A DNA stretch of 64,000 nt from Cymbidium sinense (lineage: Eukaryota; Streptophyta; Magnoliopsida; Asparagales; Orchidaceae). Below, one piece after another: positions 1-11,690 of the stretch; positions within the stretch are counted from its first letter, which is position 1, and each line of letters opens with the position of its first letter. The notes beneath the pieces were generated by a model. That model was not told the DNA's origin and searched no databases. It was given only the letters and a program-made list of their open reading frames with translations. A program made the translations under genes and the position numbers. Location of the stretch: positions 45,207,648 through 45,271,647 of the forward strand of contig CM038221.1 of the NCBI GenBank assembly GCA_021442155.1. Reading direction: 5' to 3'.

Positions 1-149
1 ACGCATCATGCTATGAGCCACCACTTAAGCAACACATCAAAAGGCGGTGTGCACAATCATCTCTATGGTTCAATCAAAGATCAGACGGCCAGAGATCTCC
101 CTGTGGTTTATAAAATGAATAAGTATATAAATGTGAATAATCTCAATCG

Positions 150-175
150 TCCATCCAAACTGTGCGGATGGATGG
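150..175. repeat. Family I core hairpin (copy I-a)
   Basis: CCATCC at 151-156 faces GGATGG at 166-171, a short stem-loop. It matches the larger hairpins in I-c (10,425-10,451) and I-d (55,347-55,372), so the dyad is kept while flanking bases vary. Confidence 0.55.
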
Positions 176-1139
176 CTAGAGATTCATCCTTGCCAAAGCT
201 CAAGGGGAATGAGATCTATCCTCCTTGATCTAAAGATCCAAGCTTGAGCTCAAATTAGTCAAAATTTACCCACACCATCTAAAATAATCAATTCCAATGA
301 TCCATGAAATTAAAGTTCACTTCAAAGGACCAACACCATGAGAATTAAGCTCAAAATCACTAACCTCCAAGAGAGATCACCATGCTCGACTCTGAGGAGA
401 TGCTTTGAGAAAGCCTTGAAGTTTTGAGCAGAGGTTGAGTGTGAGCTCATGGACCAACTCTCCTCAATCCTTTGCGCTTTGATCAATTGATCTCCCTTGC
501 CTTTAGAACTTGAGAGAGCTTAGAAATCAACTTGACCCTCTGAAGAGTGTGTGCAATGGATTAATTTGAGTGGGAAGAAATTGGCTCTTCAATGGACCTC
601 CCTATTTTCAAGTGGAAAATCGAAGATGGAAAAATTCTCTGAAGCTTAGGATCACTTGCAAATGGCTCTTAACTCTTACTAGGTCAATCGAGAGATAAAT
701 GGTAAATTGTGGGAGTATATCTCCCCCTTGAAGGATCGAACGATCGATAATGTCCATGCTATTTTGATCCAATTGAGCATATGGAGTGAGCTATTTTGAG
801 TGCACATGGTGGTTTGGCCAGGGAGTGGAATGCCAACTCCCATGTGCTTGAATTGAGCAGAGGGAGTTTAAATTTTCAATTTTGCTAAGGGTCTGGTCCA
901 TGCCAAATGGCTGACCCCAAACCCATTGCGTTGGTGCACCACTCATCACTAAGTCCTTGAACTTTTAGAAAGCCTCAAGTGATTGTGAAGAGTATGACCA
1001 AAATACCCATGGCTAAAGCCAAAATTTGTTCTATGTTCTAGGGTAGAATGGTCATTTTACTATTTTTTCACTTTGGGTATGTTTGGTATGTGGAGAAAAT
1101 AGTTTGGCCAAGTTTCATTGGATTTGGAATCCATTTGAT

Positions 1140-1365
1140 AGGTTTGGCTCATGTTGACCCATTTAGTCAAAATGGGTCAAGGGTCAAGTTGACCAATTGG
1201 TCAAATTGGGTCAAACCAAGGGTGGGTCAAGTTCATATGACCATTTGAAATGTTTTGCCTTTGGTTTGGTTCAATTTGGTATAGATTTGATTTTGGCTCA
1301 TATGACTTCATTTAGATCAAATGGGTCAAGTTGACCATTTGACCCATTTTAGGTCAAGGGTTTTA
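1140..1365. promoter_or_regulatory. Dense TTGACC/GGTCAA array (W-box-like), copy I-a
   Basis: About eleven copies of TTGACC or its reverse GGTCAA lie in roughly 225 bases, including the perfect 16-base palindrome TTGACCAATTGGTCAA at 1,189-1,204. TTGAC(C/T) is the core of the W-box bound by plant WRKY transcription factors (established knowledge). That WRKY proteins act here is inference; the motif may also be a by-product of simple-sequence drift. Confidence 0.5.
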
Positions 1366-2214
1366 GATTAGGTTAGTCATGGAGTGATTGGTATCTTGTT
1401 TCCAATCAATTTGGTTAAGTTGTTTTGGTTCAACATGACCTTTAGTCATGTCTAAGGTCACTAGGTTGGTCTAGTTAATTGAGGCTTTGGTCAAGTTCAC
1501 AAGTGATTTGGGATGGACTTGACCCATTTTTCAATCAATTTGCTTACAAATAAAATTTGGGTCAATCATTAGGCTCAAATGTTGCTTTAAGTTCAAAACA
1601 TAAGTCATGTGAACTTAGATCAATGGTTTCAATCAATTTGGCCTATGGATTTTTTCATTTTAGGTAAAGTGTTGACTTGGTCAACCCTTAGGTTTGACTT
1701 GGTTTGACCCAATTTGATTGATTGATCATCCCATGATGTTTGTTGATTATGATGAGAGGGATATATGAGTTTGGTTCAATCCAATTTGGTTAGGATCAAA
1801 AGTTGGCTCATAATACTTTAGGTCACTTTGGATCAAGTGAGCCTAAGTGGGTCAAATGGCTTGGTCAAAGCTTGATTTGAAGTTGATTGATCTTGTACAT
1901 GGACTTATGATTGAAATATAAATCCATTTACAAGTGGTTTGAAGTCAAATGGATTTTGATCCATTTGAAAATTTCATATTCAAAGGAAGAATATGAAGGG
2001 GTCTTGGGTTTGATTTTTGATTTGGGTTTTGATTGTTTGATTGAGGTTTGGATTTATATATGAGTTCATGATTGTAGGGTTGATTGAACCATGAGAGAAA
2101 AATCAAGAGTTTGGCTTGATTTGGAATTGATTTGGCTAAGTTCAAGATTTTAGCTTGAAATGCATAGATTTGATTTTGAGTGGATTTGAGTTTGATTTTT
2201 GGAGTTGGTTTTGA

Positions 2215-2830
2215 TTGTTTGAATTTATATTTTATTTGTATATGTGAATATAAATGAGAATATAAATTGATCATGAGATTATTTCAAGAATTTGAAAGAG
2301 TTTAATCATGATTTGGGTTAAATCCATTAAAGGGAATTTAAAGGATTTAAGAGAATTTTTAATTTGAAATTTAATTTTGAATTGAATTTGATTGATTTAT
2401 ATTTATATTTATATTTCATTTATATATGAGAATATAAATGAGAATACAAATAAGTTTTGAGAAAATCTCTTGAGTTTGAATATGTTTGATCAAGATTTAG
2501 GATAAATCCATTAAAGGGAATTTAAAGAATTTAAGGAAATTTTAAATTAGAATTTAATTTTGAGTTGATTTGATTGATTTAAATTTATATATTTATATGA
2601 GAATATAAATAAGTTTTGAGAAAATCCCATGAGTTTGAATTGATTTGATTAAGGTTTAGATTTATTTTGGCTTAGTCCTTTAATGGAAAATTAAAGGGAC
2701 ATAAGAAAATTTCATGAATTGATTTTGAATTTTGAATTTGATTTGATGGGTTTGAATTTATACTTTATTTTTAATGTGAAAGTAAATGAGAATATAAATG
2801 GATCATGAAAAAATCTCAAAGATTTGAATA
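2215..2830. repeat. Internal tandem array of family I, period about 170-190 bp (copy I-a)
   Basis: Four diverged units, each with a 'tttatattt...gaatataaatgagaatataaat' block followed by 'gagaaaatctc...gagtttgaat...tttgatca', begin near 2,225, 2,400, 2,585 and 2,757. Copy I-c has three units; I-d has far fewer. A variable-number tandem repeat inside the LTR-like unit. Confidence 0.6.
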
Positions 2831-3225
2831 GGTTTGAATCTTGATTTTGGCTAAGTCCAAGAAAGGGTAAGGACTTAGAAAGTTGAACTTAGAATTTTGA
2901 TTTTGATCATGAGTTTTAATCATAGCTTTCAACCATGGATTTCAATGGAATTGAATAATTGATTTGAAAAAATCAAATAATTGAGGAGTTTGACTTGAAA
3001 GAAGGAAAGTGAGGAATGGTTTAAGCTAAAGGGTAGGAGATTTTCCTAAGACCCCTAAGGTATAACTTATTCCTATGGCTAACTCTTCTAAGTATTTTAG
3101 GGTTTGGTGAGAGTGTCCATCTAATCACTAGATGTGTCTTAAGTTTAAAAAACTCTTAAAGTCTAAGAGGAATCCTAAGCCTATGATGGAGGTGTTGAGA
3201 GCTCATTCTAAAAGTGAGGTCAACA

Positions 3226-3899
3226 CCCCTCAATTCGAACATGATTTCACAGACACTTGCATTGTGAGCTCTCCTAAGTCATTTTCAAAGCCCCTCAGAG
3301 TGTTTCCAAGGATCCCCAAGCCCTCTATTTGGCATTGCCCATTCAGCAAAATAAAACAGGCATCCCAATGAATATCCCCACTCAATCAAATCAATTAGCC
3401 ACACAATCACCATACCCTATTGAAGCCAACCAAACCACCCCAAGCTTCCAAGCCACGAGGAGTGAGATGAGTTGAGCTTGCATTCATGGATTGGTCAACC
3501 GAGCCTTCCACCAAATCAAGCTTAAAGTTCTTCAAGGGCCTCTCAACTAAAATTTACTTGATGTGCACATTAGCTTGAGGTAATCACAAACCGAGCCTTG
3601 AGAAAAGTGGGTTATTTATGAAGAAATTTGAATTTCAAAATTGACTTGGATGTGTGCCTCCTTTCAAGGTGTGGAAGAATTTGAGACAATCCTGTGAGTC
3701 ATTGAAAGGGAAGATGACATCCATCTTTCCTTTTGCAAATGGGATAGATCATGAGTCCATCCCGATTGGGATGAATGGATCATCAAATCCCATGGTAGAG
3801 CTTCATTCTTTCCTAAATCTAGATCATTCATCCATCTTAGATCAACCAGAGTGCATCCGCTTTCTAAGTCAAATGTGACTACTTAAATAGTCAATCCCA
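3226..3899. other. Unassigned stretch between two family I copies
   Basis: Lies between the terminus of I-a and the recognisable part of I-b. Short words resemble the A-side of I-d (around 54,880-55,300, for example 'ccaagcttccaagcca' against 'ccaagcatccaagcta'), so it may be a diverged piece of I-b. The reading frames at 3,132-3,371 and 3,654-3,878 show no recognisable domain and are not called genes. Confidence 0.35.
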
Positions 3900-5479
3900 T
3901 CGCCACATGAAAAATTATCCTCCATTAGCTTGACGGGATTAAGGCTCTAATTAGGGATAATTAGTTAGTTTTTAATCCTGAAACTTCCTAAAATCATAAC
4001 TAATTGTAGAAAAATATAAAAAAAAAATACAAACTTAGGCTCATTTTGAAGATATTTCAAAGTAGAATCTAAAAAAATTATAATTAATTAATTTGAACAG
4101 TGTTTTTGGCTTAATTAAGGTTTTACCAAAAATATAATTAGCTTAATTACACTTTAATTAAGCACTCAATTAATCTCAAAATTTTTGTGGATGTTTAGGG
4201 GGATTACCTCTATCTCCCCTATTTTTTGGGATTTTATTGATTATTTAATTAAGAAAATCCCTTGATTATGCCCTAATCACTCTCTTAATCCAATTAATTA
4301 TAATTAATGAATGAAAAATAACTTGATTAATCATTTAAACATAATCACCTCTCCAAATAATAAGATAACTTAGGATGTGATTGGGGATAATTTTCCTAAT
4401 TCATTTTGTAAGTCTTCAAAAAATCAAATTAATTAATGAATGGTATAATTAATATTAATCTTCAAAATAAGAAAATCAAAATCTAATTGGATGTTTAAAT
4501 GATTTAGATTAGATTGGGGCCTTGCTTGATCTTCCCCAAATTAATTTCATCATTCAAATTAAAACATAAGCAAAGTGTTTAATCAATTAAATAAAGGCTT
4601 AATGAAATTAAAATTAAGAATCATCACACCTAAGGAACCTTTAATTGATCTTGCCTGTTCAATAACCCAAGGTGAGGATAATGAAATTATGATTGTGAGA
4701 AAATCATAAAAGTAATTAAGTGAGATCCTTAAGTTTAATTAACTATTAATCATTGTATAGGCCCTTTTCATTTCTTGGGAGCATTGCAAATTTACTTTTC
4801 ATGTGATTGCATCATATTGGCTTATTATTAATTAATTAACTTAAGGTGGTATATGTTAATTAATTCATTTAATTCATACCTTAACCTAATTAAAGCATAA
4901 AATAAACTTAAATATTTTTCATTAAACCAATTTAATTCACACATAAGGAACTAGGCTAGAATTAGCAAATCTCTCTCATATTTTTTAAATCAAATCAAAC
5001 TCAAAGTTTAAAAGGTCTTTAAAGAATTTTAGTTTATTTTAAATAACCTTATTTAATGTGATTTTCCTTAGGAATTAATTGGGGTGAATGATATCATGTG
5101 CTTACATTCCTTTATTTCTTTCCAATCATGCTAAATATAGCTTGTCATATGAAATCATACATTCATTCCTTTTGAAAAGTAATTAAACAAAATATTTTCT
5201 TTTATGTCAAATTGTATGTGTTGACTTAAATTTAAATATGTGTGGCTATTATCACTATTAAATCAAAAGCTATTCTCAAAACCTATAAATCAATTATTAT
5301 AAATGAGGTAGTGTTAATTACAAGTACTACAAGCTTGCATGTGATGATAGTATAAGATGTGTAATATGAGGTCCTCTTTCCCTCTCTTAACATGGATTCA
5401 CATAGGATTTTCAAGTGTATAGCTCATTTGGAAAGAACACAACATTTGTCTAAATCTATTCCTATGCATCTCCATGTTA

Positions 5480-5945
5480 AGACTTAGGAATAATTTCATA
5501 TCACATATGTAAATTACACAATCAAATCAAACATAATTTCTTGCATGATTCCTTATTCATGTGGTTCTTTTTGTACATTCATATGTATTTGAGAAAAGTG
5601 GTATATTAATGACATCCGAGGTGGAGACTTTAAGTAGCCAAGTAGGTCTTGTACCCACGTAAGTGTAGAAAATAATGGTGCATCACTTAAAACTCTTATA
5701 CAGATGCATGTATGATATGGCCAATGAATAAGAATAAAAAATCAATAAATCAAACATAATATTTTTCATGGATTTTCCTATCCTTATAGTAATTCATATA
5801 TGTACATGTATCTAAGAAAAGTGGTATATTAGTTTGACATCGGGTCTAACTTTAAGTAGTACTAAAGGTCTTGTACCTATCCAGAAAAAAAATAATGGCG
5901 TCATACTCACTTAAAACTTTTATACATGTGGATGTGTTTAGCTAA
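5480..5945. repeat. Tandem duplication, period about 223 bp, inside I-b
   Basis: Two units share 'aagtggtatatta', 'actttaagtag', 'aggtcttgtacc', 'aataatgg' and 'cacttaaaac'. The 'aaaagtgg' word starts at 5,594 and again at 5,817. Copy I-d has a single unit near 57,070, so this duplication is specific to I-b within the window. Confidence 0.65.
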
Positions 5946-6954
5946 TGGATGAAAAATCCTCTTTCTACATAATAAATGCATGCATTCATAATTCAATCAA
6001 CAAGTGAAATATTTAAATTTAAAAATACACTTTTGCATCATCAAGCTAAGATTTACATTGCATGGTATGCTTAAAATTATTCATATGCATGATATACGTG
6101 ATGGAAAGAAATGAATGAATGTGTGTTATGTGCTAGTAATCCATTCTGATTAATCTTAAAATGTCTTTCTCATTGAATGAGGTTATTTAGAATGAGCCTA
6201 AACTTAGGGTTAATTAAAACACATACTAAACATTCACTAAATAAAATTCATTAATTAACCTACCTTAGAAATGACTTAAGGTTGGGATAAAAGAGAGATT
6301 CCCTCTCTTTCTTCTCTTTATAACACTTAGTTGCTAAGTGTAGGCTATATGAAATAAAAGAAAACAATAAGTAAAAAAAATCTTCAAATCAATTAAACCA
6401 CTTAAGGAGAAATCAACCCTCTATAAATTAAATCCCCCATACTTAGCAAATCATAACTCTAAAGCCTAGTTAGGACATGCCACACAAGTTTTAACACATG
6501 CACATTATATTAAGTCATCATTTATAGCTTTATCTTAGGGCGGTGCATGGTTTGATGAATGTTTATTATTGTGATATATTATTTTGGGGATTATGTGTAG
6601 TATAGTATGAATGTTAGGCGATATTAGCCTAATCTTATTTTATGTCGTGCTTATACACTAATAAAAATATAAATATTTTTGATGTGCGTTGCTTAGCCCC
6701 TTAGATAAAGTTATGGGCTTGGTTACCCATAAGTGGGGTGCTAAGTTCAAATCATTTATATAATTGCTTGGGTTGTATGATGTGTTTAGCTAACACTTAT
6801 TTTAAAGGTGTAGCTAGATTTACTTTCCTTCTCATTTAATGTAATTTTTGCATTAGGATATGGATATGTTTTATGGGGGATTAGGGTGAACATTGGTTAT
6901 AAGACCAAGTCTTATACACCATGTGATGCCTTTGGAGCAAACAACATCACAATC

Positions 6955-7050
6955 AAGCCAAAAGAAAGAAAGAAATGGAGCAAATCAAAAATGAAGAAAT
7001 GAAAAATGAAGAGTGAAGAATGGAGGATGAAGAATGAAGACCTCCATAAC
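6955..7050 (+). repeat. Purine (GAA-rich) tract in I-b
   Basis: About 90 bases of nearly pure A/G ending in 'gaagacctccataac', conserved at 58,258-58,345 of I-d. It could be a drifting microsatellite; it is too far from a terminus to be a standard polypurine tract. Confidence 0.5.
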
Positions 7051-8467
7051 ACTTATCATTTTATAATTGTAATATTCTTTCATTATACCGAGATGTATAA
7101 GGATAGAACTCAACTATCAATATTTCTTTTTAGGTTGTACGATGATACTCGACCACATCAGCCTCTTATTCTTTTGTGATAGCTTTACAAAATTATTTGA
7201 TATTTTGTTTAGCCTGTGAAATAGAAATAGCATATCTATTCATAGTTTCTTTATGATTGGTGATTAGATGTATTAGCTCTGGATAAAAAATGAAATTTTA
7301 TCCCACTAACAACTCATAACAAAATTTTAAAAAACTCATAACCTCACATAAAAGCCTAGAAATTAAATCAAGATAATAAAATATTTATAACCCTTAGGAT
7401 GATTGTATGTATAATATCATGCATGTCATATTCTTTCACTCTTTCTAAAGACAATGGAGAATAAAGACTTAAAAGAGCCTTTGATGGAAAGACATCTTTC
7501 TTTTATTTGTCCCATAATCAATTTCTCATGCATTTAAGTATACAAAATCCTATAGTGTCAAAATAAAGTCCAAAATTAAATAAACTTAAAAAATTTGCAT
7601 TATATTTAAGTCATTATTTATGCCCTTCATGATATAGTCTCTTGGGAGTGGGTTTAAAGACTTAGTTTCTCTAAATAAATAACAACTTAACCATCTTACA
7701 AAGTGTATGACTTGCCTACATGGATTTTATGTGAGGAGTTATGATCCACCCCTAGTAATAAGTAAGGTTGGTTCACTTTCTCTGGAGGTAAACCATATAC
7801 CCACTTTCACCTTAGGTTTAGCCGCCAAAACTCTCTAGATTTAGGATCTGAGGTTGCTATTTTTCTCTATGGACTACAAACATAAATCCTCACCTCTTAG
7901 GCATTTTTACAATCTTGTATTGTGGAATTATAAGTCTAGATTTCTAAATAAAATTTCAACTCAAATAAATTTTCATTTCAAATACATAAAGCCCAACCAT
8001 AGATAGATTGATTAAGTTTCCTAGTATCATGAGCACTCTACTCATCTCCTTTGGATAATAACTTCCCTTTGATCTCTCCTATTTGATTTTCAAAATACAA
8101 CCAATCTTTTGATAGTCCTATCTTTGAACTCTTTGGAGACAACAGTGGCCTACTTTAATTGAGAGTATTCTTAAGGGATTCATTTTTCTTAAGATGTAAT
8201 TACCTATGGAGGTTTTCCTCTATAAGAAATTTAATGAACTTGATTTAAATAAACCCTTTTCTTCATGTAAAGTGGAAAATCTCTATTTGAATCCATCAGA
8301 ATCCTTAAATTATTACCATATAGAATCATCTCGAGATAGTACTATTTCATGTCATACATCACACCATTAGAATCGCTTTTGTAATAAGTACATCTTCGGA
8401 TCTACATGGTGTCCCCTCAAACATAAACACACAAAACACATCCAAACCAAAAATAAACATCACAACA

Positions 8468-9189
8468 CTCAATTGTGCATGAATCATTTTCAAGTATGAT
8501 AGGATGTTGTAATCGATTCCTTTATCCATGTTAGACTTCTTCTTTGGATCTTTGGGAATGATATTTTCATTAACTTCTATGTTCTTGTAATTGCCTTTAT
8601 TTGATGTTCCTTTCTTTTATGATGACGACAACACCTTGCCACTTCTTAGCTGTATTGGGGCTGCTCTCTCTGGCTTAGATTCCTCTAAAGAAGTCTCCTC
8701 TTCAGAATCACTATTTATATCGGCTCTAATCACTTCGCCATGCCCTTCATCAATTGTGATATTGAAGACTTTGACTCATCTTCCTTGAAAGCACAAGTCT
8801 TCTTTGTTATCATACATTTGTTCAATGCAAGTTTGAATGCTACATCATGATGGTTCTCTTCTTGGATTATCTTGAAGAAATGAATTCCATTAGAGTATCC
8901 AAGGATTTTGAGATAACCATAGATTTCTAGAAAGAGATCATCATCATCTCCTTCATCATTTGTTTCACATTTGGAGTCCCATAAAATCACTTTAATTGTT
9001 GTCTTGGTGGTCATTGATATTCTTCAAGATAATCTTTTGGGTAGTATTTCTTCTTCACCTTCTTTTTAATTTAGTTTTTGTGGGTTCATAGGCTACTAAG
9101 GAACACCAATCAATTTCATAAGAGTAACTATGGGACCCTATATTTAGTTGATTGAAGCTCAAATGGTGATTTCCACTTGACACCAGGAA
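8468..9189 (-). pseudogene. Gypsy polyprotein fragment (gag-pro linker) of element II-minus
   Basis: Minus-strand coding remnant. An open frame runs from 9,014 to 8,730 with an acidic start and the stretch LFLEIYGYLKILGY...HFFKIIQEENHHDVAFKLALN. After a frameshift near 8,745 it continues as EVIRADINSDSEEE..., then PIQLRSGKVL and a YNILSYLK...QLSV stretch. The last two motifs resemble the segment just before the retropepsin in plant Ty3/gypsy polyproteins as I recall them. The frame stops being recognisable at 8,468, where I-b begins, so the protease should lie on the other side of the inserted repeat. It is separated from the gag remnant (13,405-16,319) by copy I-c. Broken by at least one frameshift, several stops and two insertions. 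Confidence 0.6.
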
Positions 9190-10424
9190 TGTTGTTGGGG
9201 AAATAACTAAAGTAATGAAAACATGTAAACACATTCACTTTAATTAAATCCTAAAGACAATCTTATGAAATAAGGAAGCTTAAAGTAAACCAAAGTTCAT
9301 TTAAGATGATTTTTGTTTGATTTAGAATTTGATTTAATTTTGAAAATGTGAGTTGAGTTTGCTGTTCTTAACCCATTTCCACATGTGTTTGATATTTTTA
9401 TTTAATTTTTAGATGATTAGATTCATTTTAGATTTTGATTAGGTTAAGGTATAAATTAAAAGAGTTAATTACCCCTTACCTACACCACTTTAGCATAGTT
9501 AACCAAGTAATTATGAGCCAATGAGATGACATAAAAAACTCATAAGGAATTTAAACTTGCAATGCACCTAAGAAGAAAAGGGCTTAATGAAATTTGGCTC
9601 ATGATTAATGGTTAATTGCTAAGGGGTTTAACTTAAGTAATTTCAAAATACCCTCACACATGTGAGTTGAGTTTTGATTTTCTTAATTGAACTTAGGCTC
9701 TTGAAACCTAAGCATCTACCCAAAGTTAGATTAAGTTAAGGTTTTAGAATTTTAAATTAATTAAGAGAATAATTAATGAATTCACCCTTAATTAAGAGAG
9801 ATTAAGAAAGAAAAAAGAGGTTTAGGGAATAACTAAAATACCCCAAAATTATCAAGCCTCCTATTCACTAGATCTAACATTAATCAACTCCAATGAGGGA
9901 TTAAAACACTAATCTAACTCTTAATTATCCTTAATTACATAAGGAGGGTAATTAGGAATGCATTTGCAATTCCCCTAATTAAGCTTTTAATAAATCCCAA
10001 GAAAATAAGTCATCCCCCAAAACATAGCCAAGAAGTTTGGGATTAATCGAGATTAATTAAGGGATAATTAGCAAAATAAGATTTCCATTAAAAAGTAAAA
10101 TCAGAGAAAAGAATAATTCAAAATCCATTAAAATCAATTTTAGAATATTCTAGATAGAATTATCTTGCCATAGAAATTTACCTCATATTTTTTTATTTAT
10201 ATTGAGGGAGATATGAATTATTAGAGCTTAGGGGATTAATTATAATTAATTAAAACCCTAACTAATCCCACTCCATGAAGGCGGTAGCGCTTACACGCGT
10301 CATGCCGGTATCCACTTAAACATCGCATCATAGCGGTGGAGCGATGCTTTGATCCTCGCTTGATCAAGGATCAACGCCGGGATCACCCCGGTTTTAAAAG
10401 GAATAAATCAATAAAAGCGCATCG

Positions 10425-10451
10425 CCATCCATCCAAAATGCGGATGGATGG
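10425..10451. repeat. Family I core hairpin (copy I-c), perfect 10-bp stem
   Basis: CCATCCATCC at 10,425-10,434 pairs with GGATGGATGG at 10,442-10,451 around a 7-base loop. It lies in a GC-richer island (10,280-10,460) inside an AT-rich repeat, at the boundary between the two halves of family I. Confidence 0.75.
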
Positions 10452-11469
10452 ATAGATTCTCCTATCTTGAGGATCAATGAGCCCATGATCTAGGGAAGAT
10501 CCAGCTTGATTGAGCTGAGGATTGAACTTTACCTACACCATCTTAAACTAATGACAAGCCTATCCAATGGTGGAATTCACATGCCATAATAATTTCTTTC
10601 ATAAAGGATCAACACCCCTTAAGCCTAGTGGTTAGAAAATTCTATACCTTGCCAAAGGTGATCACCAGCACTTGAGATCGATGAGGTAGCTTCGTCTAGT
10701 GGAGATGAAGCCATGTTAAAAGTTTCAAGCCTTGGGTTGAGTAGATCTCTACCAACACCTCTTCTCCTTGCTTGTGCTTTGATCCAATTCAACCTCCTTG
10801 CTTTGGGAACTTGAATGAGAGGAGTGCACTCGACTTGATCCCAGAGTGTACAAAGGCAAAAAGAGAATGGTGTGAAGAAGTTAGGAAAAGAGATTAGCTC
10901 CCCTATTTTCTAAGGATGAAAATTGAGAAAGCTTGATTTCAATCCTCCTGGAAGCTTAGAATGCTCTGGATCCTAACACCTCTAGTTCAATCCACAATGA
11001 GGTATTCAATGGAATTAGGGGAGTATCTCCCCTATGGAAATGGATGTTGACCAGCTTGTCCATAATCCAATTAACCATATGGAAAGGGTTGTTTGATCCA
11101 TTTGGAGTTGGCACATGGTCAGTTTGAGCTTAGGAGTGGATTAGTAACCTCCCATGTGCTTCAAATCAAGTGGAGGGAGGTTTTGAGCCAATTTGAGCTG
11201 GGTTGGTTTGGTCCATTTGGGCTGACCCAAACCCATTGGGTTAGGTGCACCACTCTCCATTGGGTCCACTTGACTTATTAGGAAGGTATCAAGTTGATAT
11301 GAAGAGGGCTTGACCAAATTTCCCATGGATTTGACAAATATTTGTTCTATGGCCTAGGCGTAGAATAGTTATTTTGCTGATTTTTGAATTTGAATATGTT
11401 GGGTATGTTGAGAAACTAGGTTTGGCCAAGTTTCATTGGATTTGGAGTTCATTTAATATGGTTTGGCTC

Positions 11470-11690
11470 ATGTTGACCCATTTAGGTCAAAATGGGTCAA
11501 CTTGGGTCAAGTTGACCAATTGGTCAAATTGGGTCAAACCAAAGGTTGGGTCAAGTTCATATGACCATTTGAAATGTTTTGGCTTTTGGTTTGATTCAAT
11601 TTGATTTAGTTTTGAATTTGGCTCATATGACATTTAGGTCAAATGGGTCAAGTTGACCAATTTGACCCATATTTGACCTAGGTCATGGGT
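11470..11690. promoter_or_regulatory. TTGACC/GGTCAA array, copy I-c
   Basis: Same block as in I-a, with a dozen or so TTGACC/GGTCAA words. The palindrome TTGACCAATTGGTCAA is intact at 11,512-11,527. Its survival in three diverged copies is what makes the motif notable. Confidence 0.5.

Larger units (their letters stand above)
1..3225 (-). mobile_element. Family I LTR-like repeat, copy I-a (runs off left edge)
   Basis: Non-coding repeat seen here in reverse relative to copy I-d. Its terminus reads as CAACA on the plus strand at 3,221-3,225, so it starts TGTTGACCTC on the minus strand. The same order of blocks recurs in I-c (10,280-13,404) and, inverted, in I-d (52,526-55,400) and I-e: a terminal segment with the conserved words taatcactagatgtgtctt, an A/T-rich array with 'gaatataaatgagaatataaat', a GGTCAA-rich block, then a GC-richer core with a CCATCC/GGATGG hairpin. 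No long reading frame is shared between copies. I interpret it as an LTR or solo LTR; orientation is nominal because the ends are near-symmetrical. The other half of this copy should lie left of the window. Confidence 0.7.
3900..8467 (+). mobile_element. Family I LTR-like repeat, copy I-b (second half)
   Basis: Collinear and in the same orientation as 55,500-59,843 of copy I-d. Shared blocks include 'aaaatcataactaattgtagaaaaat' near 3,993, the 'aaaagtggtatatta...aggtcttgtacc' block, the purine tract near 6,960, 'atcctcacctcttaggcatttt' near 7,888 and the end block 'ggatctacatggtgtcc' near 8,399. It appears to end in CAACA at 8,463-8,467, exactly where a minus-strand gypsy reading frame breaks off. 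AT-rich, no gene seen. The first half is missing or displaced by I-a. Confidence 0.7.

Noticed and set aside
1..3225. GGTCAA-rich region as a satellite array
   Set aside because: The words are not in regular register and the whole 3-kb block order is kept between copies, so it is part of a dispersed repeat.
8407..8414. TGGTGTCC shared by the ends of I-b and I-d as a primer-binding site
   Set aside because: It lies inside the CAACA terminus of I-d (59,843), and I-b similarity to a neighbouring gypsy frame starts only after CAACA at 8,467, so it belongs to the repeat end.
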